Assembly (NCBI GenBank): GCA_039621445.1
Contig: CP154954.1
Span: 76,828,073-76,892,072 of the forward strand
Length of the DNA stretch: 64,000 nt
Reading direction: 5' to 3'
Origin: Euglena gracilis
Taxonomy: Eukaryota > Euglenida > Euglenophyceae > Euglenales
In this document: positions 44,060-56,000 of the stretch, in pieces
Layout of the letters: the number at the start of each line of letters is the position of its first letter
Numbering within the stretch: position 1 is the stretch's first letter
Notes under the pieces: generated by a model
The model's input: only the letters and a program-made list of their open reading frames with translations
What the model was told of the DNA's origin: nothing
The model's database searches: none
Position numbers and translations under genes: made by a program

Positions 44060-44870
44060 TGCCTGGGGGGTTGCTGGGCTACAGAAATTTGGGGGGATGG
44101 GGCATGGAGCAGGGGATGGGGGGGGCAGGGGGAGAGGGGAAGGGAGGGTGGGGAGGGGCGGTGGGGAGGGGGGCACAGGTCCCCCCTCCCCCATCTCCCT
44201 CCCCCCATCCCTTTCCCCCCTGGCACATCCAGAGGGACGACACTTTGTATTTCCCTTTTTGGCATCATGATGGGGGCTGGACTCCGGCTGAAGCGGTCTA
44301 GACCAAAATCGGAAAAACACCCCCCCAAAATGACCAGCAAAACACACTTTTGAAAAAAATGGGCATCTCACAACCCCCCAAAAGGCTCAAAACACCCTCA
44401 AAAACACAATCTTTAGCCATTTTTAAACACTTTTTCAAAATACTTTACTTTCGGCGCTTTTGACCGAAAACTTTTTGGCCCTCCAAAAGGGGGCTGGCCA
44501 ACAGGGCTTGCAGGAACCCCCCCCCCCGGCGGGGGGTTCTGCTGCGGCTGAGTTGGGCCAAAATCTGGACTGGCTGCAGCAGGCCCCCGGGGGGTGTCTG
44601 TAAAACCTTGAAGAGATGTATGGCACTTATACGGGAAGGGAGTGAATTCCCGTGGGGGAAAAAAACTGTAGTTCCTCAAAACATGCTACCTCTCCCCCCC
44701 TTGTCCAACGACCACTAAAAATCGTTACTTACCAGGGGATGGTCGTTAGACAAGACCAGGGTCAAAAAAATTTTCTCTCGCTTCGCCCCAAAGTGAAGAA
44801 AAAAATTTCCTTTGCCTGAGTGGACACAACTCTCAGATTCATGTTGAAAAACGGGAGAAACACGCAGCAA
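44060..44870. other. G/C-run DNA between two elements
   Basis: Purine-rich (44090-44180) then pyrimidine-rich (44185-44225) stretches, TTTCGGCGCTTTTGACCGAAA at 44449 and one copy of the GGTCGTT(A/G)GACAAG motif (44743). No gene. Confidence 0.4.
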
Positions 44871-44881
44871 TGAACAAGGCA

Positions 44882-46652
44882 CCAACACATAGGGCTCCGT
44901 GCGGAAAATCGCGGGTGACCAAATTGCGGGTCGGGCCGACCTGGTCGGTCCGACCTGTGGTCGGCCTACCTGTGTGGTGGCTTAACCGACCTTGTGTGGG
45001 TCGGGGCCGACCAGTCTGGTGTGCCGACCCCCAATATTCCCACTTGTCTTTATCTCCTCCACTGTCTACTTGCGGGGGGGGGGGCGGGTACCTCCCCCCC
45101 CTTTTTGTAAATTTAATAAGAAGAGAGCCCTCCCCCCCCCGAAAAACTTATGTCCAAATCACCCCAAAACTCATTTCAAAAACCACTAAATGGCTTCCAG
45201 AAACCCCCAATCGGGGGTGAATATGCCAAAAACTTGGGGGGAAAATCCCATTTTTTTGGCCACTTTTGGGGATACTGTGTGGGTGGCTTACCGACCTGTT
45301 GGGGTCGGGCCGACCAGGTCGGGACCCACCACAATATTCCGCACTACCCCCCCCCTTTTGAAATTTAAGCCCCCCCCCCCCCGAAAAAAACTTATGTCCA
45401 AATCACCCCAAAACCAGTCAAAACCCACTTAAATGGCTCCAGAACCCCCCAATCGGGGGTGAATATGCAAAAACTTGGGGGGAAAATGCCCATTTTTGGC
45501 CACTTTTGGGGAAAGCATAGGGGGTGCTTCAGCACGGAATCCCCCCGGGCAGTCAATCAGGGGGGGGGTGAAATTTTTTTCAAAGGGGGGAGGCGTTTGG
45601 TCAGTTAGGGGGGGTAACAAAATCCCTTGCTGCCGGACCGTTTTGTTAGCATGCGCAATCAGACACCCATTGTCGGAGGGCGCCCTTGGTCGTCTAGCGG
45701 GGGGGGCTGCCGCCCCCCCCCCCCCGCACCTCCCCCCGCCCCCCAATAACAAAATCCCTTTGCTGCCGGACCGTTTTGTGAGCATGCGCAATCAGACACC
45801 CATTGTCGGAGGGCGCCTTCGGCGCCCTTGGTCGTCTAGCGGGGGGGGGGGGCTGCCGCCCCCCCCCCCCGCCCCCCAATAACAAAATCCCTTTGCTGCC
45901 AGACCGTTTTGTGAGCATGCACAACCAGGCACCCATTGTCGGAGGGCGCCTTTGGCGCCCTTGGTCGTCTAGCGGGGGGGGGGGGGCTGCCGCCCCCCCC
46001 CCCCCCCCACCCCCCGCCCCCCCCCCCCGCCCCCCAATAACAAAATACCTTGGCTGCCGGACCGCTTTGTTAGCATCCGCAATCAGACACCGAGTCGGAT
46101 GGCGCCTTCGGCGCCCTTGGTCGTCTAACCCGAAGCCGAACCCCAACCCTAACCCGAAACCCTAAACCTAACCCTAACCTTGAACGTAACCCGAACCCTA
46201 ACCCTAAACCAAACCCTAACCTTAAACGTAACCTGAACCCTAACCCCAACCCTAACCCGAAACCCTGACCCTGACACTATACCAAACCCTAATCGGAACC
46301 CTAACCCAAACCCTAACCCCAACACTGACTGACCCAGTTTGTAGGTATGTGCAAAGACAATGTTTTTCCCAAAAGTGGCCCAAAATGGGCATTTTCCCCC
46401 CAAGTTTTTGCATATTCACCCCCGATTGGGGGGTTTTGGAGCCATTTAAGTGGGTTTTGACTGGTTTTGGGGTGATTTGGACATAAGTTTTTTTCAGGGG
46501 GGGGGCTTAAATCTCCAGAAGGGGGGGGGGGAGTGCGGATAATTGTGTTTCCTACCGACCAGGTCGGGCCGACCATGGTCGGGCCGACCCGCAATTTGGT
46601 CACCCGCGATTTTCCGACCGGGGCCAACACATAGGTTCCCGTATGTGCTGGT
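44882..46652. mobile_element. Large fold-back element (F2), 1.77 kb, with telomere-like tract and tandem units
   Basis: Arms: ACACATAGGG...GAAAATCGCGGGTGACC and GGGTCGGGCCGACC near 44884-44950 recur inverted at 46560-46650. A block containing ACTTATGTCCAAATCACCCC occurs at 45147 and 45389 and inverted at about 46350-46500. Inside are four tandem units of about 130-157 bp (45617-46120; landmarks TTGCTGCCGGACCG, GGCGCCTTCGGCGCC, GGTCGTCTA) and then about 200 bp of degenerate CCCTAA repeats (46125-46330). No believable ORF. Confidence 0.6.
46125..46330. repeat. Interstitial degenerate CCCTAA (telomere-type) tract
   Basis: About 200 bp of CCCTAA/CCCGAA/CCTTAA variants in one orientation, part of fold-back element F2. 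The variants show it is old or was never a functional chromosome end. Confidence 0.8.
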
Positions 46653-46739
46653 CAACTCTAATTTGGTAAGGACACGGTGGTGAAACTGCGCATTTTGTCG
46701 TACACCAAACGAAACTGCTGAAAAAGATCACCTGGAAAA

Positions 46740-46800
46740 AGATTGCTAATGACCAAGGGGTGGTCGTTGGACAAGGCTGGTCGTTGGACAAGGGGGGAGG
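46740..46800 (+). repeat. GGTCGTTGGACAAGG motif pair
   Basis: Two adjacent copies of (T)GGTCGTTGGACAAGG after CTAATGACCAAGGGG. Similar motifs lie near 13547, 23087, 23130, 23390, 38846 (inverted), 44701 (inverted) and 44743. Often a GACC(A)GGGGT lies just before, giving a short inverted context. Confidence 0.6.
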
Positions 46801-47803
46801 GAGGTAATATTTGTTTTCAATTTTCCCTCGAAAAACATTCAGGTTCATCCAACAAATTTTCATGACCTTCGCCGCATCGGAACCCCACCTCTGGTCTCCA
46901 AAAATGCAGTGCCCAGCATCATCAGAGGTGCTTGGTCCCGGGCACCCCCCCAGGTCAGTCCGAACCCCCTTGGCAGGTGGGGGTCCAGACTCCCCCCCTC
47001 CAGTACAGGGGGTGGGGGACACCCCCCACCTGAACCCCGTACGGCCATATGAACCCTGCCTACGAGGGTACCTCGACCCCCCCCAAGGAGGAGCCAATAA
47101 AAATCTTTGATGGCTGCTTTTTTGGGAATACAGAACTGGTTTTGTTGTCAGCTCATTTCAGTCCCCCCCACCACATTATGGAGCAAAGTAACAATTAGGT
47201 TTTCACATGAGACTGGAAACTTAAATTGCCCCTTCCCCGCTCCCTTTCCCCACCCGTATTGTTGTTAAAAAAGGGGGGATTCCGAAAACGATGTGCCAGT
47301 CTAAAATGGGCAGCCCCACCTGACCCCAAGTACAACTGGAGAGATCCGTCAGGCTGGCCTTTGCTTTTGCCTGAAGACAAAACCAAATGTGTATGAAGGC
47401 ATGAAACACTTGTCTTTGGTGGATCAGGCAGACCTCACAGTAGAGATCACTCTTTCATTAGCCCCCCCCCCCCCCTCGGGGTCGTCGCCACATCCATGTT
47501 TACAAAGAATCTTGTCGCCAAAATGTTTGGAAGGTCCAGAGGAGGGGACATTGAAAACCGCATTGGTAACGATTGTGTGCGACGTTTCGACAGACAAATT
47601 TTTCAGCTGAAATGGGTGAAATCATAACTGCAAACGAAGCAAAGTCAACAGTCATTCATCCAGTAAATCTTAATCCCCGGATTGACTGCGACTCTCAATG
47701 AGCCTTGCAACATTGTTAGAGGCTTTAAAATTTATGTTTCATAAAGAAACTTCTTAAATATGCCCAAGGTGGCAGAAATGAAATTCTCCTGCATCTGGAA
47801 GAA

Positions 47804-47835
<32 letters not shown>

Positions 47836-47863
47836 GTATGTATGTATATAGGGTTAGGGTTAT

Positions 47864-48325
<462 letters not shown>

Positions 48326-48367
48326 TATCTATATATATCTATATATATATCTATATATTACTATATA

Positions 48368-48453
<86 letters not shown>

Positions 48454-48578
48454 TGTATGTGTGTGTATATAGATATGTGTGTTTTGTGTGTGTGTGCATG
48501 TTTTTTTTTGTCGGGGTAGTTGTGTGTGTGTGTGTCTATTTCGTGGACTGTCTCCTCTCTTATAATTATACTATATAT

Positions 48579-48958
48579 ATGGCAGCATCCACACTAAAAA
48601 GACCCGGGGCATTCTCAATGAGCTCTCTCTCTCTCTCTCTCCTACTCTCTTCTCTCTATTCCCCCCTCACCCCATACCCCCCGTCCCCTCCCCACCCCCC
48701 GGGGGGGGTCCCTATAGTTGGATCAGGGGGTCAAAATAGTTTTTTTGCCTTAATGATGAAATAGGGTTAGGAGCTTGAGTTAGGGTTAGGGGTAGGCCTA
48801 ACTTATAGACGGGTAATAGGTGTACAAGTTAGGCCTAACCCTAACCCTAACTCGCGCACCTAACCCTATTCCATCATTAACGGAAAGAAAGTTTTGCCGC
48901 CCCCCTCGCCACTATAGGAACCCCCCCCCTGCGGGGTCGCTTAGTTGGAGGCTGCCAT
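48579..48958. mobile_element. Fold-back element (F4), about 380 bp, with a TC-tract insertion
   Basis: Starts ATGGCAGC and ends GGCTGCCAT in (TA)n surroundings. The inner arms share TCCCTATAG / CTATAGGAAC, GCCTTAATGATGAAATAGGG and its inverse, and a core of TTAGGG-like and TAGGCCTAAC motifs related to F1 and F8. The left arm is interrupted by CT-rich sequence at about 48618-48700. Confidence 0.6.
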
Positions 48959-48988
48959 ATAAGCATATATATACATATATATATATAT

Positions 48989-49276
48989 TGCAGGTCAGAA
49001 CTTTAGTACCCCCCCGGGGGGGTACTAAAGTTCACCCCGCGATGGACACCCCCCCTTAATGGAAGGTATAGGGTTGGGTGCGCACATGCTAATTTGCGCT
49101 AATTGGCTAGGTTGCGCTTAATGGCTATGGTGCGCAAAATAGCCAATTAGCGCAACATAGCCAATTAACGCAAATTAGCATGCGCACCTAACCCTATAAT
49201 TCAATTAAGGGGGGTGTCCATCGCGGGGTGAACTTTAGTACCCCCCCGCGGGGGTACTAAAGTTCTCACCTGCCAT
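48989..49276. mobile_element. Fold-back element (F5), 288 bp
   Basis: Ends GCAGGTCAGAAC / GTTCTCACCTGCC, next to (TA)n on both sides. Each arm starts with a complete G/C hairpin (CTTTAGTACCCCC..GGGGGTACTAAAG), then CACCCCGCGATGGACACCCC, then AGGTATAGGGTTGGGTGCGC and GCTAATTTGCGCTAATTGGC-type units meeting at about 49130. F6 and F7 share these arms. Confidence 0.65.
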
Positions 49277-49837
49277 ATACATATATATATATTCCATATA
49301 TATATATATTATATATATAATATATAAGGCTCCTTTGAAAATTCAAACTACAAATAATTCTAAGGCTCATTTAATGCATTTTACTATTTGTTCAGGTTAA
49401 ATTCTTTTTGGAAGGGCTGGGATTGTTGGCCTTCTTGTACAAAATCGTCGAGGGGCTTCGGGGGTTCAGGTGTAAGAGGTGTTTCGTGCCACCTGTTTTT
49501 TTTCCTTCAAGGTCCCCGTCCAAGAGGGTAGTTCTGCGATGATAGTGGAACGGGAGAGATGACATAAACTGGAGCCCCCACAGTCCCTCGGTACCCCAGT
49601 ACCCGCCCCCCCCCCCCCCCCACACCCCCTTTTTTGCACCAAGGCTTCTTGTCTGTCCCTCCACTCCCCCACTGTCACCCCACAACCGCCCCCCTCACCC
49701 GGGGGGGCGTTTGGGGGGGCCAGGGGTGACAATGGGTATGGGGAGGTATTTGGGGACTGCTGGAGGGAGGAGGACAAATTCACGACCAATATCACACATC
49801 AGCATCACACAGTACATGTGCAAAATTCGGACACAGA

Positions 49838-49842
49838 AAAAA

Positions 49843-49904
<62 letters not shown>

Positions 49905-49910
49905 AAAAAA
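49838..49910 (+). repeat. Poly-A tract of about 70 bp
   Basis: Almost pure A with two T interruptions. It could be the tail of an old retroposed sequence on the plus strand, but I found no clear coding body or target duplication beside it. Confidence 0.7.
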
Positions 49911-50119
49911 CACTGCACCTTGCACAGAGAAGGACGTTGTTATTTATCTTCTGGCAGTCCGACTCCCCAGACGAGGCCGAAAGCTGAGGACGAAAAATGA
50001 TTCCAAAAAGTTTGTACAAAGTAATAATTTACAAGCAAAATGCATTGCAACAATTGTGGTGTTCGGTGGATGGAGCGGGGGGGGGTGACAGTGGAGGGGT
50101 GACAGTGCAGCACACAAAA

Positions 50120-50223
50120 GAAAACATCGCTTGCAGTACAAGAGGTTGCAAGAAAAGTTTCGGCAGGCCATTTGGCTGCTTGATCAAATATGTCTCCCAG
50201 AACCTTCCAGCATTGCCCTGCAC
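50120..50223 (+). CDS. Possible plus-strand helical exon
   Basis: After a CGCTTGCAG acceptor-like site, the plus strand reads YKRLQEKFRQAIWLLDQICL, then PEPSSIALHAGSS. The charged amphipathic helix EKFRQAIWLLDQI is protein-like. Codon bias is modest and the minus strand is also open. It would be the only plus-strand exon accepted here, so I keep confidence low. No family is recognised. Confidence 0.25.
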
Positions 50224-51289
50224 GCCGGCTCATCTGATGGTGGTAGGGGGTGCCATGAACATGCCCACACGTGTATTACGTGGTGTAGCTTGAAAGAAAA
50301 ATTTAGATACTACGTGGCGGTCGGGGGCCCGCCTGACCCCCTTCGATGAGATGCCATTGGAACCCTCCCAAGCGCAAAAAAAAAAGCACAACAAAATTGT
50401 CAACACAATGACACGAATATCCCTTTTCGGCGATTTTGGTGCAATTTGGACTACAGGGGGGGGGGGATTGGGCATATATAAAATTGGTTCCGACAAAATT
50501 GGCAGCGGGAAAAATTGGGCACTTTTGTTGAAATGATCCAGAAATATTTGGGCACCTTCTTTAAAACGATTAGGAAAAAAATGGTCGATAAAAATTCTGA
50601 ACTGAGTCAAAATCAAACCAATGATCATCAAATCCACACGCAGACGTTCCACCACTGAACCATCAGTACGATGGTGACCTCATTGATTATAACACAAAAA
50701 AGGTTGACCCTGCCAATCATAAAAAGGATGAACTCACAGATGAATGATTCAATGAATCCCAAATCGCAACAAAATGGAGTGACACAATCCCCAACAAATG
50801 TGTCAACACAATTGTCGAAAGACACTTGTGTGGGGGACAAGGGGAAAAAACGTGCATGGCAAACCACACCACATCACAGCGCAAACCATCCAAGCCAACT
50901 TTGCCTTGAAAAAAAAAACCCAAAATTTCTTCTTAAAATTGTCCTGAAAAATTTGGGCACCTGACTTATTTTCATCCAGAAATATTTGGGCGATTTTTGG
51001 CCAACCAATTTTGTCTGAACCAATTTTATCTATGCCCAATTCCCCCCTGTGGGACTACCTAATTAGTCAAATTGTCAAAAACAATTTCAACTGAAAACTG
51101 AAAACAATTTCAATAATTATCACACAAGATTGCGTCAACGACATGGTGCCCTGCTGAGGGTGCGTTGCCTTTTTTGGGGGCTATGGTTGGGGGGGGTATC
51201 CCTGCCGAAGAAACCCCAAATGCGGTGGTGACTTATCAGAACAAATAAAATACTCCATTTTTTTGGGTGAATCCAAGTTCCTTTTTGTT

Positions 51290-51385
51290 AGCGATTTGCG
51301 GGCCACAGCACCGCTTCGGATTTATTGACTGATGGCCAAGGACATTCAGGAGCCAGGAAAGCAAACAGAAGTCTGCTGGAATAAA
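51290..51385 (-). CDS. Possible exon after a strong conventional acceptor
   Basis: A polypyrimidine tract (ten T) followed by ATTCCAG on the minus strand at about 51402-51386 is the best conventional 3' splice site noticed in this part of the window. After it one frame reads ADFCLLSWLLNVLGHQSINP, and another reads RLLFAFLAPECPWPSVNKSE before a stop near 51288. Both are plausible helices and I cannot choose. Codon bias is weaker than in the GC-rich exons. It could be a further exon of the ARM gene upstream on the same strand. Confidence 0.25.
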
Positions 51386-53950
51386 AAAAAACAACACGTC
51401 GCAATCCCAGGTGCTGGGGCAGCAAATAATCTTGCTTGATCAGTTTTTGCTGCTGAAATAAAGGGGGCGGACTTGAAACCCATCCATACCATCGCTCACT
51501 GAATCCACCCCCTGGAAAGGGGCTCACTGTCCTCTTCCAAAAAAAGCCGCCACTTCTAACCTACCAGGATTGGGTCGGTCCCTCCAGTTACAGCGGCCAA
51601 AAGGGCCCAAAATCAATGGACTTCAGTCTGCCACCTGTGGCCTTAAGCACCAACTCCAGCCACTTCTATCCAACCCCTGGAGCCCAACAGTCACTCAACG
51701 AAATACTCAGTCACCCTGGGGGGGTGGGGAGAGGTTCAGACCACTAGCAATGGTATGCATCCATCCCTGTCCCTGGGCCCAACATTTCAAAACTCCGAAA
51801 ATGAATCATCAAAACTTTTTTCTGGCCACACTCCCTGGTAGCGCTCACAGCCTCTCTTTCATTTCCAACATTGAACTTCTCAACCTGATCCCATCGTGTG
51901 AGGGACTGTCCGTAATTTGCGGGCCCAGATACGGCTGAGGAAATAACATTTGAAGGAGGGCAACGGCTCAAAGCAGATGCGAATAATTTGGAAGCAGACA
52001 AAAGCTTATTTTTGAAATTCCAGGCAATCCAAGGAAGTGCGGACCTCCTCTCACGTGTCGTTCAACTTCCCCCCCCCCCCCGCTCATTGACCGCAGGTCA
52101 GTGGTCGTACAACAAGTGGGGGGGTGGGAGAGTGATTGCCCTCCTCTGTGTGCGGCCAGCAGTGTGATAGACTGCTGGCAACCAGCCCATCCCAAGCTTT
52201 CTTGTGCACATGGAGCGGCGGAATTTAACAAGATGCATTCTTCTTCAACAAAAAAAAATGAATTTTCTCCCCGAAAATGGCTGAAAACAAGCGAAGTCGA
52301 AAAACCTGCAGCACATTTTGATTTGATCCACCAAGAATGCATCTGCAGCACAATTTGTGGGGGAAACTTCGGCACAGAGAGGGGTGGCAATTACAGCATG
52401 GTTTCTGACCCAGGGGGGGGGGGGGTCACGGTCACTCTCTACTTTCAAAAACCAGTCACTTTTTTGAAAACCAGCCACCCAATTCCTCCCCTGAAAGCAT
52501 TTATCTTAGGCAGCGCAATTGCCCATGGAAAATTTAACCTGACGCGCGTCCGAAAGTTTTCAAAAAACCAGCAAAGAAGCCCAAGAATTTTGAAAGTTGA
52601 ACATCTGTAGAAAATTTTAGGCTCTTTGGGCATAGAAGCAACGAAGCGGCATTTCGCTTCCTAAATTGAAATGCTTAATTTTAGCACATGTGACAGAACC
52701 GCAAACGGTCGGTGGGATTTTCCGAAATCGGAACCTCTTTAAAATTCCTTAAAAAATGGCCTTTTGGGGGGGGGGGGATTTTTCTGCTTCCTCTTTCGCC
52801 CAAGTCTGTAGCCAAGCCCAAATTTTTGCCCATTTTGGCCATTTAGGCCATTTAGGCCATTTTAGAGCAGGCCATTTTCAAGGCCATTTTCTATAGTAGG
52901 GGTTTTGAAAAATAACCATTTTGGTTGTTTCTGTGCCAAAAACTGCATCATGACGTGCAAACCTTACTTATTCAGTAATAAGAAATAGACATCTGGGCAG
53001 TGGATCAAAACCACAAGATATTCAACAAATCTGAATTCATACCCATAAAAAATTCTGAACAATAAGATTTTAGTACAAGAAAAAATTTTGTTGGAAAAAT
53101 GCTGGACAAAATATTCAAAAGGACATGGATGGATGCAAACAGACTCGTGATACCAAACACATCTTGGGACAGTGACTCCAAAGTGAAAATGCCCAAATGG
53201 TGGTGAAAATGCGGACAATTACAATATTTTTCAATTCATTTTTAATTGCCAAATCCAGGCCTCGGTTAAGGTTTTTGCTGGAGAGCATGCTGAGCCAAGA
53301 GCATGGGATCCCCATGCCAGAAGGCACAATCATTTGCGATTTGCAACATTCAACCTGTTTGAAGCTATTAAACATCTTCAAAGGTCAAAGAGTCATTTCA
53401 GTTGTTTGAAGCTCCACACATGGTAATAACGTTTAATGAATCATGGAACGTTTTTTAGCCCCGGGGAAGGGGAGGGTCACTATGGCCATACCCAAAAAAA
53501 TGGCCTAAAATAGCTCAACCAAGCAATTTTGGGCGTTCTTTGAAAAGAAATATGGCGACTTTGGTGCCAGCTGGGCCACTTGCAGGCATTTCTGGCCGAC
53601 CCCACCTGCGTTCACCAGACCCAGGGGGGGGTGGAGGCTGAATCCCAAAACCGGTCAATCAACAAAAAAAAAATCAATCAGTCGCCCCCTCCTTGTAGCA
53701 TAGGGTGATTTCTGCATTTTTCTTTTTTTTGAAACTTTTATTTGCATAAGCCATTTTTCTTGCCGAAATGGCGCCCTTTGGATGTTTCTCCATCTTTGGG
53801 CATCCCCATTCGCGTGTGCTCCTCCGACCTTGCTTTGCGCCTCTAGAGGGCCACGGACATGAGTAGCCGAGAGCGTCCAAGCTCAAGCTGGGCACGGAAG
53901 GGGCCAAGGGGAATTGTGGTTTGCAATTTTGGCGTCGTCGTCAAACGCAC

Positions 53951-54016
53951 CTCTTCCGCCACGGGCTGCGGACGATGACGGCGGCCAGCGCCTTGCGGAA
54001 CCGTGTCACGAGGCGC
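53951..54016 (-). CDS. Short basic helical exon
   Basis: Encodes VTRFRKALAAVIVRSPWRKR. The sequence is GC-rich with strong third-position bias, flanked by AT-rich and G-run DNA. The downstream edge is a conventional donor (AAGAG then GTGCGT at 53950-53945). The upstream edge has CTGCGCCT before the exon, though the frame stays open further up through GNGAALPPKGLRL. The helix RFRKALAAVIVRSP could end an ARM/HEAT segment. No family is recognised. Confidence 0.4.
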
Positions 54017-54530
54017 AGGCCCTTGGGGGGAAGTGCCGCACCGTTGCCTCGGGGGGGGGGGGAGGGGATGGTCACTGTCCCATTAAACCATTAAGATAAT
54101 GAACAGAAAAGCCGCGCTCCCCACCCTGGGTCAGTCCATACCCCCCTGCCGGAGTGGGCGTGGGTTTGGACCTCCCCGGTCTAGGAGGGGGGGGGGGGCA
54201 TATAGAACCCTACCCCCAGGAGATACGACTTTGGCAAAACTAAACCAAAGTCAATTGAGTTCCACAAATTTCACAAAAAAAATACAGCCGGACTCAATCA
54301 GCACAACCCTTGACCTTGATCCCGCCCGCCAATGCCCATGACTAAGGGACACCAAGCAACGGTGTGCGCAGAGCTTGGGAAGGAATAGGTTCAGGGGAAA
54401 GCCAGAAGAAGTGGTACCTTTCCACGTTGTAATTGGTACCCATCAATCTGTCGACTACATGAACACCCAGACACCAAACAAACACACAGACATGAAGACA
54501 CCCAAGCGCACACACCCGAACACTCACTCA

Positions 54531-54662
54531 TACTCACACTCACACTCACACTCACACTCACACTCACACTCACACTCACACTCACACTCACACTCACACT
54601 CACACTCACACTCACACTCACACTCACACTCACACTCACGCTCACACTCACGCTCACACTCA
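54531..54662. repeat. (CACTCA)n hexamer array, about 130 bp
   Basis: About twenty copies of CACTCA, the last few with G for A. It produces a false His/Ser-rich frame. Confidence 0.9.
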
Positions 54663-55009
54663 CGCATGCATGCGCTCACACACGCACACAGAGGACCGTT
54701 GCCCCTGTTGCCAGAAGCAGCTGGTCCCTGGTTGAGAGGAGAGGAGGTCTTCGGCTTGGGTTCGGGCTGGGCTGTCGGTCTCTTAGAAAGCGGGCAGCGC
54801 TGGTGGCAAGAGAGATGTCTGATTCTTCCACAAGGGTTTCCCTGGGCTGGAAAAATGCGTGGGGGACAGCTCCCAGGGTGGATTCTTCTGACAGAGTTTC
54901 CTGCAAAATGTGATGAGGCAGCAGAGCACTTTGTCCTTTGTCCTATAGGCTGAAGGGCACGTGCCAGAGCGTCCAGGGCGTTGTTTAAGAACCCACGGGA
55001 GGGGGGGGG

Positions 55010-55380
55010 GTCCAGCTCAGAGGCTGGAAAATTTGGGCTGGCTGGAAAAGGGCCACTCGGCAGAGATTAATCCAAAAATTAGATCGAAAGTGTAAGTCTA
55101 TTCCCTCAATCACAAAAATCAAACCAATAATCAACTTGAGTGGGGGTCCAAGAAGTTTTTTTTTTGCTTTCGGCATGCAAAAATGGGCAAAAATGTATCA
55201 AAAATGGGCGAAAATGGGTCGGAACAGGGCTGGCCAGGGCAAATTTGGGGTAAAAAAAAACGATTCTTGCATACGTAGCAGTTTTTTTGGACATTTTTGC
55301 AATTTCGATTTTTTTGGTTCCCGGTTCGACCGGGTTGGGTCTAGCTTCAGCCTATGGGGGGGGGGTCAACCAGCAGTACA
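55010..55380 (+). repeat. CTCATCGATGGG-family repeat, copy 4 (rearranged)
   Basis: The left end CAGAGGCTGGAAAATTTGGG is in direct orientation, but AAAAATGGGCGAAAATGGG..GGCCAGGGCAAATTTGGG at about 55195-55250 is the inverse of the body of copy 2. Confidence 0.5.
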
Positions 55381-55924
55381 TCAAGGTTAAACCTAAAGCC
55401 CCGACCCTTTACTTCCATAACCAAAAAATCAACCCTAGGGGGAGGTCCCAGTAGTTAGAGCTGAAGTTTCATCTTTTGCATTTTCAAGGGTCCAGTGGAA
55501 CTAAAAAAAAAAGATTCTCACTTTCACACATTATTTTCAGGAACGGGAGAGGAGAAAAGTGACGTTCTGGCTCCCAAAAAAACCATAAGGGAACAAATTT
55601 CCAAAAATGCAGGGGAAAAAATATCATCAAAATGAAGCATAAAAATTGCAAAATCTTCTCTCGTTCGAGTTCAATTCCCAGCGGAACTCTGGAAATGGGC
55701 GGTTGAAAGGTGCAAAAGGGCAAAAAAAACAGCAGGAAGAACAAAAAGGCAAGAGAAAAAACAGCGAAATATGCCACTGCAAAACTGCAACCAAAATGCA
55801 GACAGGTTTCTCCTTTTTGACCATCTTCGGGAGAGGTTGTATTTTCATGATGAGCACATGTATCACTCCCAATGCAACAAAGTCATATTGCAGAGGTGCA
55901 CATCAAAGAAAAATGGCGCTGGCC

Positions 55925-56000
55925 GCAGTGGTAGGTGCCTGCTCCAGGATGATCTGCCAAAGCAGCCGACGGTGGCAGACTCTCCGACACATACCCTCAA
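55925..56000 (-). CDS. Possible helical exon in the ARM gene
   Basis: The minus strand reads CRRVCHRRLLWQIILEQAPT then TAASAIF before a stop. LLWQIILEQ is amphipathic and could be a HEAT or ARM helix. CTGCCACC lies just before the GTCGGCTGC that would start the exon, and GAGCAGG lies near its end. The plus strand is open over the same bases (MALAAVVGACSRMICQ), so the strand is not certain. It is placed between two other candidate exons of the ARM gene. Confidence 0.28.

Larger units (their letters stand above)
49920..53940. other. Mostly non-coding DNA with weak exon candidates
   Basis: Outside the listed candidates at 50.1 and 51.3 kb I see AT-rich sequence, a GGCCATTT-type short array at 52820-52880 and G runs. 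No further exon is supported. Confidence 0.35.

Noticed and set aside
46125-46330. True chromosome end
   Set aside because: The tract is degenerate, internal, and enclosed by the arms of a fold-back element.
54375-54953. 192-codon His/Ser-rich frame
   Set aside because: Produced by the (CACTCA)n microsatellite.
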